A stretch of DNA of 64,000 nucleotides from Chitinivorax tropicus (GTDB lineage Bacteria; Pseudomonadota; Gammaproteobacteria; Burkholderiales; SCOH01): positions 62,001 through 126,000 of the forward strand of contig NZ_JACHHY010000003.1 of NCBI RefSeq assembly GCF_014202905.1, read 5' to 3'. Positions within the stretch are counted from its first letter, which is position 1, and each line of letters begins with the position of its first letter. This document shows, piece by piece, positions 27,569 through 36,153 of the stretch. The notes beneath the pieces are model-generated. The model did no database searches. It saw only the letters and a list, made by a program, of their open reading frames with translations, and was not told the origin of the DNA. Made by a program: the position numbers and the translations under genes.

Positions 27569-28682
27569 ACCTGTCGCACCGCTCCTCAACCGGCGCGGCT
27601 TTCTGCGCTATGCCTTGGCTTTGCTGAGCGGCCCTGCGTGGGCGCAGACGGGTGATCAGGCTGGGCCTCGGTTGTTGGCGCCTGTCAGTTGCAAGGGAAA
27701 ACACTATCTGGCAGTGTCGGATGACCCGACCGCTGCACCTAGGCTGATTCCAACACCGATGCGGGGGCACGCGTTGTTGCTGGATGCGCGCCACCCTGAT
27801 GAAGTCCTGATGATTGCCCGCCGGCCCGGCACCCTGGCGGTGCGGGTCAGCCTGCAGGCTGGAAGCGTCATCCAGACCTGGGATGCTGGCGAGGATCGAC
27901 ATTTCTTCGGCCATGCTTGTCTGTCGGCAGATGGTCGATACATTTTCGTGGCAGAGAACAACATCGAGACTGGGCAAGGCGTGATCAGTGTCCGCGATGG
28001 CCGCAGCTTTGCCGTGTTGCAGGAGTACCCTTCTCATGGCATCGGCCCGCATGAATTGCTGCTGCTGCCTGATGGCCACACCCTGGCTGTAGCCAATGGC
28101 GGTGTCTCGACGCTCCCTGAAACGGGTCGTGTCAAACTCAACCGTGGTCGATTTGACTCGAATCTTGCCTATGTGGACAGTCGAAATGGCCGCTTGATCG
28201 ATAGGCAGCCTGTCATGATGCCCCAATTGAGCCTGAGGCACCTGGCTTTGGCCGCAGATGGCACTGTGGCCGCCGCTTTGCAATACGAAGGTGATCGCCA
28301 ACAAGCAGGAGTGCCGTTGGTGGCGATTCATCGGCCCGGCAAATCTATGATGCTTGCCCATGCCCCGCAAGCAGCATGGGATGCCATGCACCACTATGCC
28401 GCATCGATTGCTTATGATGCACATGACCGGCTGTTCGTGATCAGCTGCCCGCTTGGCAATCAATTGGCGTATTGGAGTGTGAATGGCGACTTTGTCGGCA
28501 TGATGGAGATACCCAAAGTGTCTGGCATTGCGTTCACGAAAAAAGGCGGCTATGCCAGCAATGAGCACGGTGCCCTGCTGGCGCTGGATCTGTCACAGCC
28601 TGCGGCGCAGGCGGTACAGCAGCAGGTAGGGTGGATGTGGGACAACCATTTGTACCCGGGGACAGCTGACCCCGGTGCATGA
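27555..28682 (+). CDS. DUF1513 protein with Tat signal
   Basis: 375 residues, start overlapping the end of the second imelysin gene. The N-terminus has a twin-arginine signal (NRRGFLRYALALLSGPAWA), so it should be exported folded, perhaps with a cofactor. The body reads as a beta-propeller (for example AVSDDPTAAPRLIPTPMRGH, FFGHACLSADGRYIFVAEN, SHGIGPHELLLLPDG). DUF1513 genes commonly accompany imelysin and di-heme genes. Biochemical role unknown. Confidence 0.86.
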   Translation: MMETEPVAPLLNRRGFLRYALALLSGPAWAQTGDQAGPRLLAPVSCKGKHYLAVSDDPTAAPRLIPTPMRGHALLLDARHPDEVLMIARRPGTLAVRVSLQAGSVIQTWDAGEDRHFFGHACLSADGRYIFVAENNIETGQGVISVRDGRSFAVLQEYPSHGIGPHELLLLPDGHTLAVANGGVSTLPETGRVKLNRGRFDSNLAYVDSRNGRLIDRQPVMMPQLSLRHLALAADGTVAAALQYEGDRQQAGVPLVAIHRPGKSMMLAHAPQAAWDAMHHYAASIAYDAHDRLFVISCPLGNQLAYWSVNGDFVGMMEIPKVSGIAFTKKGGYASNEHGALLALDLSQPAAQAVQQQVGWMWDNHLYPGTADPGA

Positions 28683-28905
28683 CCGTTGCTGGATGAGGTG
28701 CGCACAGATCCGCCATTGCCACTCCCCAGCGGTACATCCGGCGTGCAGTCTTTTGCTGCCATATGGCGCAGACATGAGCCCGAGCAGCCTTGAGCAATAC
28801 GTGGGGGCAATGTGTGGGGGGATAGGGAAGCCCGGCCCGGGTATAATCTCCACAGGCCCGCAGTGGATGAGGTGATCGCAGCATCCTGCCGGGCAAGGAA
28901 TCTGC

Positions 28906-29460
28906 ATGAATCAAGCACAAATCATCCAAGAAACCCGCGAGTGGCTGGAAAAGGCCGTCATTGGCCTGAATCTGTGTCCTTTTGCCAAATCGGTCTATGT
29001 CAAGAATCAGGTGCGCATTGTCGTCAGCCAGGCCAGGCATCTGGATGCATTTTTAGAGGAATTGGACCGGGAGCTCCTGCTGTTGGCTGAGGCAGACCCC
29101 GCTGAGATCGATACGACCTTATTGATCCACCCGACGTTATGGCCGGATTTCGAGACATTCAACGACTGCCTCGACTTGGCAGATCAGGCACTGGCCGATC
29201 ATGCATTGGAAGGCATCCTGCAGATTGCGAGTTTCCACCCGCATTTCCAGTTTGCGGATACCGAGCCTGACGATATCACCAACTACACCAATCGCTCGCC
29301 CTATCCGACGTTGCATTTGCTGCGGGAAGAGAGTATCGCGCGTGCGGTTGAGGCCTTTCCCGATGCCGCCATGATCTACGAGCGGAATATGGAAACCCTG
29401 ACTAAGCTGGGCTTGGCCGGCTGGCTGGCATTGGGTCTGAGTGACCCGGCGAAGAAATAG
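28906..29460 (+). CDS. DUF1415 protein
   Basis: 184 residues, ATG 28906 behind AAGGA. The family pattern is clear: TREWLEKAVIGLNLCPFAKSV near the start, TTLLIHPTLWPDFETFNDCL, and IASFHPHFQFADTEPDDITN with NRSPYPTLHLLRE. Conserved Cys29 and His residues suggest an enzyme or redox protein, but function is not established. Stand-alone gene. Confidence 0.88.
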   Translation: MNQAQIIQETREWLEKAVIGLNLCPFAKSVYVKNQVRIVVSQARHLDAFLEELDRELLLLAEADPAEIDTTLLIHPTLWPDFETFNDCLDLADQALADHALEGILQIASFHPHFQFADTEPDDITNYTNRSPYPTLHLLREESIARAVEAFPDAAMIYERNMETLTKLGLAGWLALGLSDPAKK

Positions 29461-29464
29461 TAAA

Positions 29465-29500
29465 GCCGGGCATGACCCGGCCATCTATTGCACGATAGAT
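29465..29500. terminator. Hairpins between converging DUF1415 and GFA genes
   Basis: GCCGGG/CCCGGC stem at 29465-29481 with a 5-base loop, 4 bases after the DUF1415 stop codon, then ATCTAT/ATAGAT at 29483-29500. No run of T residues. Confidence 0.4.
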
Positions 29501-29521
29501 CTGGTTTAGCTGTTGGTGGCC

Positions 29522-29917
29522 TTACGGCAGGTGTTCGATTTCGATGGGCATCTGCACCCATGGGGGCATCCGCTCTTCATAAATAGATACCGATGGTGCC
29601 GGAAAAGCGGGGTCGGCAAATGCGCCGACAGGAATGCCGATTATGCCTTCATGCCCGGCCATGGTGTAGAAGACGGTCGCACCACATTCCGGGCAAAACC
29701 GGAATGTGATGTGTGTGCCTTCGTTGCCAATACGTACCCACTCTTGAAAACGGCCATCGATTTCCACCGCACTCCGTTCGAAGCGTGCCTGCACGCCAAA
29801 CACGCTCCCTGTCCGACGCTGGCAGGTCAGACAGTGGCAGACCGTAACACGTATTGGTTCACCTTGAACATGGGCTTGCAGCTGACCACAGCTGCAAGTG
29901 GCGTGCCGGTAGGTCAT
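29522..29917 (-). CDS. GFA-domain protein (glutathione-dependent formaldehyde-activating type)
   Basis: 131 residues. Zinc-binding pattern of the GFA fold: CSCGQLQAHV, then VCHCLTCQRRTGS and later FRFCPECGATVFYTMAG. Proteins of this fold bind two zinc ions; only some act on formaldehyde-glutathione adducts, so the substrate is open. It sits 18 bases downstream of the aminotransferase gene on the same strand and may be co-transcribed with it. Confidence 0.85.
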   Translation of the reverse strand: MTYRHATCSCGQLQAHVQGEPIRVTVCHCLTCQRRTGSVFGVQARFERSAVEIDGRFQEWVRIGNEGTHITFRFCPECGATVFYTMAGHEGIIGIPVGAFADPAFPAPSVSIYEERMPPWVQMPIEIEHLP

Positions 29918-29935
29918 CTTTGCACCTTCCCGTGA

Positions 29936-31204
29936 TCAGGCTGACTCGGCGGCGGCCAGCAATACGCACAGCGCCACACCCTCCGCAGCCTGGCTGATTT
30001 CCTCCAGATCGGGGAAGCTTGGGGCAATACGGATATTGCGGTCTTCAGGGTCCTTGTTATAAGGGAAGGTAGCACCGGCAGGGGTCAGTACGATGCCGGC
30101 CTCCTTGGCAAGTTGCACAACACGCTTGGCGAGGCCAGCCGGTACATCCAGGCTGATGAAATAACCACCTTGCGGCAGAGTCCAATGGGCAATCCCCCAT
30201 TCGCCTAGTTCTCGTTGGAAAATCTCAATGACCTTATCGAATTTGGGTTTCAGAATCGCCGCATGTCTGTCCATCAACGCTGCCAGCCCAGCTTCATCTT
30301 TCAGGAAACGGACATGGCGCAACTGGTTGATCTTATCCGAGCCAATGGTGCGTTGATTCATGCGGGCTAACAGCCATTTGACGTTGGCGGGCGAGCTGCC
30401 GAATACGGCCAGACCTGCACCCGCCAACGTGATCTTGGAGGTTGAGGAAAACACATACGCCCGATTGGGGTGACCATGCTGCGCGCAACGCTCGATGATA
30501 TTGGCGATCTCGGCAGCTTTGCCATCCAGGTGGTGAACCGCATAGGCATTGTCCCAAAACAGACGGAAGTCAGGTGCTGCTGTCTTCATGGCCGCCAGGC
30601 GCTCAATCACTTGGTCGGAATAGACAGTGCCGGTCGGGTTGCTGTACTTGGGCACGCACCACATACCTTTGATGGTCGGATCGCTGGCAACCAGCTTTTC
30701 CACCACATCCATGTCCGGGCCATCTTCCTTCAATGGCACATTGATCATTTTGATGCCGAATTCTTCACAAATCGCAAAGTGGCGGTCATAACCCGGCACG
30801 GGGCACAAAAAGGTTGTCTGGCTGGCAACCCAAGGCCCCTGGCTGTCACATGTGCCTTTGAGCAGACCAAAGGCAACACAGTCATGCATCAACGCCAAAC
30901 TTGAGTTGTCACCAATAATGATCTGATCCGCCGGGACACCGAGTACGCCGGTAAACAATTGGCGCGCCTCCGCCAGCCCTTGCAAACCACCGTAATTACG
31001 ACAATCCGTACCATCTTTTGCTGTGAAATCCGCCCCGCCCGGCAGGCTCATCAACTCGGCAGGCAGATCCAGCTGGTCAGAGGCCGGCTTGCCACGAGCC
31101 ATATTCAACGTGAGTCCTGCTGCTTTCAACGCGGCATAACGAGTCTGTAATTGATCACGCATGGCATGGAGTTCCGACAGGCGAGGGGTGGGCGTAGCGG
31201 CCAT
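29936..31204 (-). CDS. PLP-dependent aminotransferase of the MocR-like type
   Basis: 422 residues from ATG 31204, which has AAAGG about 10 bases upstream. Fold-type I aminotransferase of the Aminotran_MocR family, without a DNA-binding domain. Family features: LNMARGKPASDQLDLP, RNYGGLQGLAEARQLF, KYSNPTGTVYSDQ, the probable PLP lysine in VFSSTSKITLAGAGLA, and GGYFISLDVP. Probably transfers amino groups between an aliphatic or aromatic amino acid and 2-oxoglutarate. An inverted repeat in its leader (31241-31259) may be an operator. Confidence 0.88.
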   Translation of the reverse strand: MAATPTPRLSELHAMRDQLQTRYAALKAAGLTLNMARGKPASDQLDLPAELMSLPGGADFTAKDGTDCRNYGGLQGLAEARQLFTGVLGVPADQIIIGDNSSLALMHDCVAFGLLKGTCDSQGPWVASQTTFLCPVPGYDRHFAICEEFGIKMINVPLKEDGPDMDVVEKLVASDPTIKGMWCVPKYSNPTGTVYSDQVIERLAAMKTAAPDFRLFWDNAYAVHHLDGKAAEIANIIERCAQHGHPNRAYVFSSTSKITLAGAGLAVFGSSPANVKWLLARMNQRTIGSDKINQLRHVRFLKDEAGLAALMDRHAAILKPKFDKVIEIFQRELGEWGIAHWTLPQGGYFISLDVPAGLAKRVVQLAKEAGIVLTPAGATFPYNKDPEDRNIRIAPSFPDLEEISQAAEGVALCVLLAAAESA

Positions 31205-31600
31205 TTGTATTACCTTTCTAGGATGGAGCAAGGGATTGGGCTGTCATATCGAATGACAGAGCCATCTCAACAAAATCGTCAGGGTGTAATGATAAGCAGG
31301 CGAAGCATGGTTCTCAAGCAACAGAAACCCTGTGATCTGCGCCATGCTGTTGGCTTGCTTGTTGAGCTTTGCAAATGCGCCCATTGATCTGGTCTGGAAT
31401 GATTCCAAAACCAGATGATCTGGATCGGGTCTCGGAGCCATCCAGCACCAAACTTCACCTGATGGGATTGGTGGCAATCCCCCGCCACCTGATTGCAGGA
31501 CGGGATCGTCATGCAACAGTCTGGACTTGGCTGACATCAATCAGGGCAACGCAGTGTGGTGACGGCGCGTCTAACGTATCGAATGCCTGCGCCGTAAACA
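31205..31600. other. Intergenic region before the aminotransferase gene
   Basis: 396 bases. Holds the inverted repeat CTGTCAT-5-ATGACAG at 31241-31259, just upstream of the aminotransferase ribosome site. No gene seen. Confidence 0.4.
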
Positions 31601-31601
31601 A

Positions 31602-31632
31602 AAAAGAAACCCCACATCGTGGGGTTTCTTTT
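31602..31632 (-). terminator. Strong terminator after the PEP-CTERM gene
   Basis: Perfect 14-bp stem (31602-31615 with 31619-31632) and a 3-base loop. The stem carries A-rich and T-rich ends, so it can act on both strands. It lies 39 bases after the PEP-CTERM stop codon. Confidence 0.9.
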
Positions 31633-31671
31633 CGTAGGCTATATGCTGCCGATATCGGTCAGCACGAAACC

Positions 31672-32613
31672 TTACTTGGTCTTACGGCGACGAGCACCTA
31701 AACCCAACGCACCCAGGCCCAGTCCAAGCAACGCAAGCGAAGCAGGTTCAGGAACTGCTGCCACGTTGAATGTATTGTTGCCATCGGCCAAGGTGTGGAA
31801 GTCACATACCTTGTTAGGGTCAGTAGTGCCGCAGAATGCACCATTCATCGTGCCATTCCCACCATATACCGGTGTCTGGCCAACAACAGAGTCAGATGGG
31901 TTGATCGAGTTGAACGGGGAGCGCAGATTGGAGTTGAACTCCATCCCGATCTTCAGCGACTTGATATCTGACAGGAAGAAGCTGGGGTCAGTGAAATCCA
32001 CTTTTACTGACAGTTCCGAGCTACCAGTTGTTTGGTGGGAATTCACACCGCCGTCATCATCGCCATCATCCAGCTTTTGATCCAGACCTTGTGCCGGGAA
32101 ATCCGAAGGCCTACGGATGGTGTTGTTGGTTATGTTGGCTGTTTGACTAACAACAGTACCTTCCAGAATCTTGGTGCCATCGCCGTAGTTCAGGCCAGTT
32201 TTGTCATTGGCATTTTTGTCGCCAAAGAAAATACGGAGCCAGCTGGGCTTGGTTTTATCAAGATCAAACACCGCCGTCGCGCTACCTACACCTGCACCAC
32301 TCTGCCAGAAAGATGCCTGGATGGTGAATTCTTTGCCTGGAGGGGCAAAGAATGTATTGCCGCCAAACTTCAGTACAGCCAGGGAAGCCTGGTATACCAG
32401 TTGGCTTGATGTGCCATCAGGCAAGGGTGCAAAGTTACCAACCGAACCGATTGACAGGGCATTGCCAGGCAACCAGTCGAATGTGTCGATCAGCTGAGGA
32501 GCAAAAGCACCGCCAGCTCCGTCCATGTCAAACATAATGGCATTGGCTGCAAACGCACCGCTGGAGAGCGTCATGCCAGCAACAATACCCAGTGCCAGTT
32601 TCTTGAGTTTCAT
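31672..32613 (-). CDS. PEP-CTERM sorting-signal protein (exosortase substrate)
   Basis: 313 residues from ATG 32613, 6 bases after AAGGAG; upstream in-frame ATG 32616 and TTG 32619 are too close to it. Signal peptide MKLKKLALGIVAGMTLSSGA, then a soluble Gly/Asn/Asp-rich body of unknown fold. The C-terminus is a classical PEP-CTERM tag: VPEP, a hydrophobic helix of alternating Leu/Gly/Ala, and the basic end ARRRKTK. Known biology: exosortase cleaves or transfers such proteins during surface sorting, usually together with exopolysaccharide. Transcription probably depends on sigma54 (site at 32679-32694) and PrsR. Confidence 0.93.
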   Translation of the reverse strand: MKLKKLALGIVAGMTLSSGAFAANAIMFDMDGAGGAFAPQLIDTFDWLPGNALSIGSVGNFAPLPDGTSSQLVYQASLAVLKFGGNTFFAPPGKEFTIQASFWQSGAGVGSATAVFDLDKTKPSWLRIFFGDKNANDKTGLNYGDGTKILEGTVVSQTANITNNTIRRPSDFPAQGLDQKLDDGDDDGGVNSHQTTGSSELSVKVDFTDPSFFLSDIKSLKIGMEFNSNLRSPFNSINPSDSVVGQTPVYGGNGTMNGAFCGTTDPNKVCDFHTLADGNNTFNVAAVPEPASLALLGLGLGALGLGARRRKTK

Positions 32614-32957
32614 CATCAACTCCTTGGAGTAGTTTAAGTGTTCTTCAGAGGAATTAGCATTCTCTTGCCATTGTATTAAGCAAGCAGTATGCCAATGCCT
32701 TTTGTTGTGCGTAAGTTATTGAAAATGAATAAATTAAAAAATATGCGTAGCTGTGTGTGATAGCGGTTGTAAAAAATGCCGACAAACGGATATATAAAAT
32801 CTATTGGAATGCTCCACCTCTTTGCTTTGATTTATTTGTCATTTCTCGGTGGTGGGTAAGTGCTGACGCGGATGAGGTGGAAGGATAGGCGTGAGCTTGC
32901 CGCAGAGGGTGTAAAGCTGCGTGACAAGTGGCATCGGATGCAGGGCTGAAGTGCGCT
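32614..32957. other. Intergenic region upstream of the PEP-CTERM gene
   Basis: 344 bases between the glycosyltransferase stop and the PEP-CTERM start. Holds the sigma54 promoter and, further upstream, a long AT-rich stretch (about 32715-32810) that could bend or bind IHF. No coding frame found. Confidence 0.5.
32679..32694 (-). promoter_or_regulatory. Sigma54 (-24/-12) promoter of the PEP-CTERM gene
   Basis: On the minus strand TGGCATACTGCTTGCT matches the consensus TGGCAC-N5-TTGC(A/T) at all positions but one, with exact GG-N10-GC spacing. It lies 66 bases upstream of the ATG, giving a leader of about 50 bases. Confidence 0.8.
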
Positions 32958-34160
32958 TTATAGTGATTCGATCAGGTCGATCAGAGCTTGGGCTGGATTG
33001 GATTGGGCAATGTGCTGTTGCAATGCGGTTGCTTTTGCCGCGAAGCTGGGGCTTTGCAGGATATGCTGCGCAGTGGCGGCGATTTCACGGGTGGTGTGTT
33101 TACCACTGCGGATCAATGTCCCGACCCCGGCGGCTTGTACCAGAGACATGTTGAGGTATTGATCCAGATTGATCGGCAGGCCAATGATGGGCCGCCCGGC
33201 AGCCAGGGCTTGGTAGCATGTTGGGCTGCCACCATTACAGATGACCAGGGATGCTAGTTTGACGGCTTGATCACCCGGCAGGAAGTCAGCGACAAACTCG
33301 TTGCTGGCCAAATGTTTTAGCTCAACGCGCCCAGCCGTTGCCGCGATGACGGTGACCGGCATGCCATCCAATGTATCGAGCACCTCTGGCAACAGTCTGC
33401 CATGGCCTGAGCTGCCCAGATTGACATAGACGATGGGTTTGTCGATGGGGATGTCATCCCACCAACGCGGTGTCGGTACGTTTGGTGCCCATTGCACGGG
33501 GCCGATGAAGCGGTGATGGTTGGGGAGATTGTGGGTGGATACCAGCTGTGGCAGATCGGAGTACAGGGTGTAGTCGGCCAGGGTATAGGCCATGCGGAGA
33601 TCCCGTTGGGATTGAGGCAGGCCAAAGTGTGCCAGCATGCGGTTGATTGGCTTGGCATGTTGGGCAAAGGCAATGGGGCGAAAGCAGTCAAAACAGATTT
33701 GAGCCAGCGGCACGCCCAGCATGCGAGTCAGCGGTATGTCGGGTACCAAGTAGCGGATATTGGCGTAGGGGCTCCAGTAGGCGTTGGTCACAGAAAGGTA
33801 GGGGATATTTTCCAGCCGCGCGCTGGCAGCCAATGACAACCGGAAATCGCCGACCACCACGTCAGGTTTGTATGCCTGTAACAGCTTCCTGTCTTCTTCC
33901 ACATATTGAATCAGGTCTTGTGCCTGATAGATGGGCTGCCCTTTATCTAGTGCGTTGAAGAACTGTTGGCTGGGGATGGTGTGAATGTCTTGGAGGGCGA
34001 CAGAGGTCGTGCCGATGGCTTTTGCATAGCGAGGGTCGCAAGCCACCTGTGTTTCATAGCGCTCGGTTGGCAGGGCTTGTGCGAGTGAAAGCATCCTGCC
34101 CACATGAGCAAGCGTGACTGCTTCTGCAATGAACAGTACCTTTTTACGACGGTTTGGCAT
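32958..34160 (-). CDS. UGT/MGT-like GT-B glycosyltransferase
   Basis: 400 residues. N-terminal acceptor half (VLFIAEAVTLAHVGRMLSLA, DVVVGDFRLSLAAS) and C-terminal donor half with a UGT-like signature: VYVNLGSSG, VADFLPGDQAVKLASLVICN, then GGSPTCYQALAAGRPIIGLP and a following Asp-Gln pair. Members transfer a sugar from a nucleotide donor to small lipophilic acceptors such as macrolides, sterols or glycolipids. Last gene of a three-gene operon, 12 bases after the ThiF-nitroreductase stop codon. The operon suggests that its acceptor is the product made by the two upstream enzymes. Confidence 0.85.
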   Translation of the reverse strand: MPNRRKKVLFIAEAVTLAHVGRMLSLAQALPTERYETQVACDPRYAKAIGTTSVALQDIHTIPSQQFFNALDKGQPIYQAQDLIQYVEEDRKLLQAYKPDVVVGDFRLSLAASARLENIPYLSVTNAYWSPYANIRYLVPDIPLTRMLGVPLAQICFDCFRPIAFAQHAKPINRMLAHFGLPQSQRDLRMAYTLADYTLYSDLPQLVSTHNLPNHHRFIGPVQWAPNVPTPRWWDDIPIDKPIVYVNLGSSGHGRLLPEVLDTLDGMPVTVIAATAGRVELKHLASNEFVADFLPGDQAVKLASLVICNGGSPTCYQALAAGRPIIGLPINLDQYLNMSLVQAAGVGTLIRSGKHTTREIAATAQHILQSPSFAAKATALQQHIAQSNPAQALIDLIESL

Positions 34161-34172
34161 GCTGAACGGTGG

Positions 34173-36152
34173 CTATGATGACTTTGGTGGCTGATAAATC
34201 AGTTTAGCCAATGGGAGCCGTGTTGATCGGGCAATTGCAACCGGGCCTGCGCCTATGCGCCCAACGAAAACAGCTTGTCGCAAGGTCTGTTCGCTGATCA
34301 GCGTGATGAATCGTTGCCTGAGTCGTTGTGCTTGAGACCACAGGCTGGCCTCGGTGGAGAATCGTTTGTCCTGTTGCACGTACCAGCTGAAGATCAGCGG
34401 GGTCATCTCTGGCTGGAGCTGCAGGCCCAATTGCGTGGCCGTCAGCCAGAAGCGCTGTAGGGCTCGCCCTGCTTCGATATAGTCATCCACTGTTTTCGGC
34501 TCCTGTTGGGCCGTCAGCACGAAGTGGGCACCACAGGCCAAGCCAGGAATCAGATCCAGCTGGATGCGAGGCAGCCAGGTTCCGGCAAGGTAGGTGTTGA
34601 GGAATTTGACACGAGACCAGCTCTGCATGGCCCAGCGCATCAGTTTCAGACCGACCGGGTCCAGCCCGACGGCTTGATCAGGCAGGCGGTCTTCACTGAA
34701 TTGGGCATCCCATTCGATGATGGCCTTGTGGACATGATAGGCCTCTGGCATGGTCAGGCGTATTTTTGCATTCTGAAACAGTAGCTTGGCCATTTCCCAG
34801 CGAGTGCTGCGGCCTTCCAGCCAGGTGATGTTGAATTGGTCGCCTACCGCCTGTTTGAGCAGTTGTTTTTCCTGCGCTGTCAGTGGGCGGGTCTGGAGCG
34901 GCCTGCGCTGCACTGTGCGAAGCTGGATGAAATCATACAGCTTGTTTGGCTTGATATTGGTGTCGGGCGTGAAACGAACATCGAAGGTGGGCTCGGTCTC
35001 GTTGCTGGCATGGCCTCTGCGCTGATAGGAGACACCCAGGCCAAAATGAGCAGCCGCGATGTGGATGTTTTCGATCAGCGCACCGATTGAAATCTGGCTA
35101 GGGCGCCCGTCCACATCGTAGACTACATGGTCCCGCGTGTCGGCGCCGTGGATGACAACATGCTGATCATCCACGATCTCGAAGCGCCATACCTGTGTGT
35201 TGTCGCCACTGGGTGCCCAGCGGGCCAAATCCAATATCTTCTCGATGACGCGTAATGGTTGTTCTGTTTGTGTGGCCTTGGTGATCTGTGTCAGTTGCTT
35301 GCCGAGCATCTTCCGCCCGATGGCGAGCTTGAGCCGTTGCATGGGGTTGTTGTTGCCCCATGGGATATAAGTGCGGACCAAGGTGTTGGCATAGGCATCG
35401 AAATGCAGACCATAAGGTGCGGTGACTACTTCACCCCGGTTGAGCAGGATCTTCAGTGCCTGGGTGGCGGCGACACCAGAGCATAGCTGGCAGGCCATGA
35501 TGGTGGACGGGCCTTTTTTCAGATCCAGCCGAATCCGGCTTGGGTCAACCAGATAGCGCATGTGCAATCGGGCGGGGGCCAGCCCCATCAGGAAACGCAA
35601 TCCCTGCTCGAAATCGTCATGACCTTCCATGCGGAAATATTCTTCAAAGGTCATGCTGCCCGGCAAAAAGGCCAGAAAGGCCGTCCCCATGCCAAGCGGC
35701 GCCGCAGTGATGGCCGGGATGCCTTTGGCAGCGCAGGCTTTGAACATTTTCTTGCGTGCTTCAAATGCAAAGAAATCCAGGCTATCGATATAGAGATCCA
35801 CGCCTTCCAAAAAGCTGTCCAGATTGTGATCGTCGATCCCTTCTGGGAACAGGCGGATATCAAGTTGTGGATTGATATCACAAGCCATGTCACGCAAGAC
35901 CTCCACCTTGGGTTTCCCCAGCGTGGACATCATGGCGCCAGCTTGGCGGTTGAAATTGGCAACGTCGAAGCGGTCGAAGTCCGACAGGTTGAACGCACCA
36001 ATACCCAGCCGTGACATGGTCAGCAGGTGTACTCCACCGACCCCGCCCATGCCAGCGATGGCAACTCTCTTGCTCCTTAGCAGGGCTTGCTCGGACTGGG
36101 TGACCCAGCCGATGTTGCGTGAAAAAGCTTCATCGTAATCAAATAAGGACAT
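34173..36152 (-). CDS. ThiF(E1)-nitroreductase fusion enzyme (Rv1355c-like)
   Basis: 659 residues in two parts. Residues 1-270 are an E1/ThiF-type adenylation domain: GMGGVGG at 34-40, D58 and D60, NFNRQ at 66-70, and CQLC at 221-224 (the second metal-binding Cys pair is missing). Residues 300-640 are a flavin nitroreductase/SagB-like domain with ARWAPSGDNTQVWRF (310-324), RTVQRRPLQTRPLT and YIEAGRALQRFWLTATQLGL. The arrangement resembles the mycobacterial Rv1355c family. It could activate a carboxylate with ATP and then oxidise or reduce the product. It starts 1 base after the FeeM-like stop, so translation is coupled. Confidence 0.85.
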   Translation of the reverse strand: MSLFDYDEAFSRNIGWVTQSEQALLRSKRVAIAGMGGVGGVHLLTMSRLGIGAFNLSDFDRFDVANFNRQAGAMMSTLGKPKVEVLRDMACDINPQLDIRLFPEGIDDHNLDSFLEGVDLYIDSLDFFAFEARKKMFKACAAKGIPAITAAPLGMGTAFLAFLPGSMTFEEYFRMEGHDDFEQGLRFLMGLAPARLHMRYLVDPSRIRLDLKKGPSTIMACQLCSGVAATQALKILLNRGEVVTAPYGLHFDAYANTLVRTYIPWGNNNPMQRLKLAIGRKMLGKQLTQITKATQTEQPLRVIEKILDLARWAPSGDNTQVWRFEIVDDQHVVIHGADTRDHVVYDVDGRPSQISIGALIENIHIAAAHFGLGVSYQRRGHASNETEPTFDVRFTPDTNIKPNKLYDFIQLRTVQRRPLQTRPLTAQEKQLLKQAVGDQFNITWLEGRSTRWEMAKLLFQNAKIRLTMPEAYHVHKAIIEWDAQFSEDRLPDQAVGLDPVGLKLMRWAMQSWSRVKFLNTYLAGTWLPRIQLDLIPGLACGAHFVLTAQQEPKTVDDYIEAGRALQRFWLTATQLGLQLQPEMTPLIFSWYVQQDKRFSTEASLWSQAQRLRQRFITLISEQTLRQAVFVGRIGAGPVAIARSTRLPLAKLIYQPPKSS

Positions 36153-36153
36153 A

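Noticed and set aside
27546-28568. Long minus-strand frame opposite the DUF1513 gene
   Set aside because: Antisense shadow of a clear Tat-signalled family protein; no start signals.
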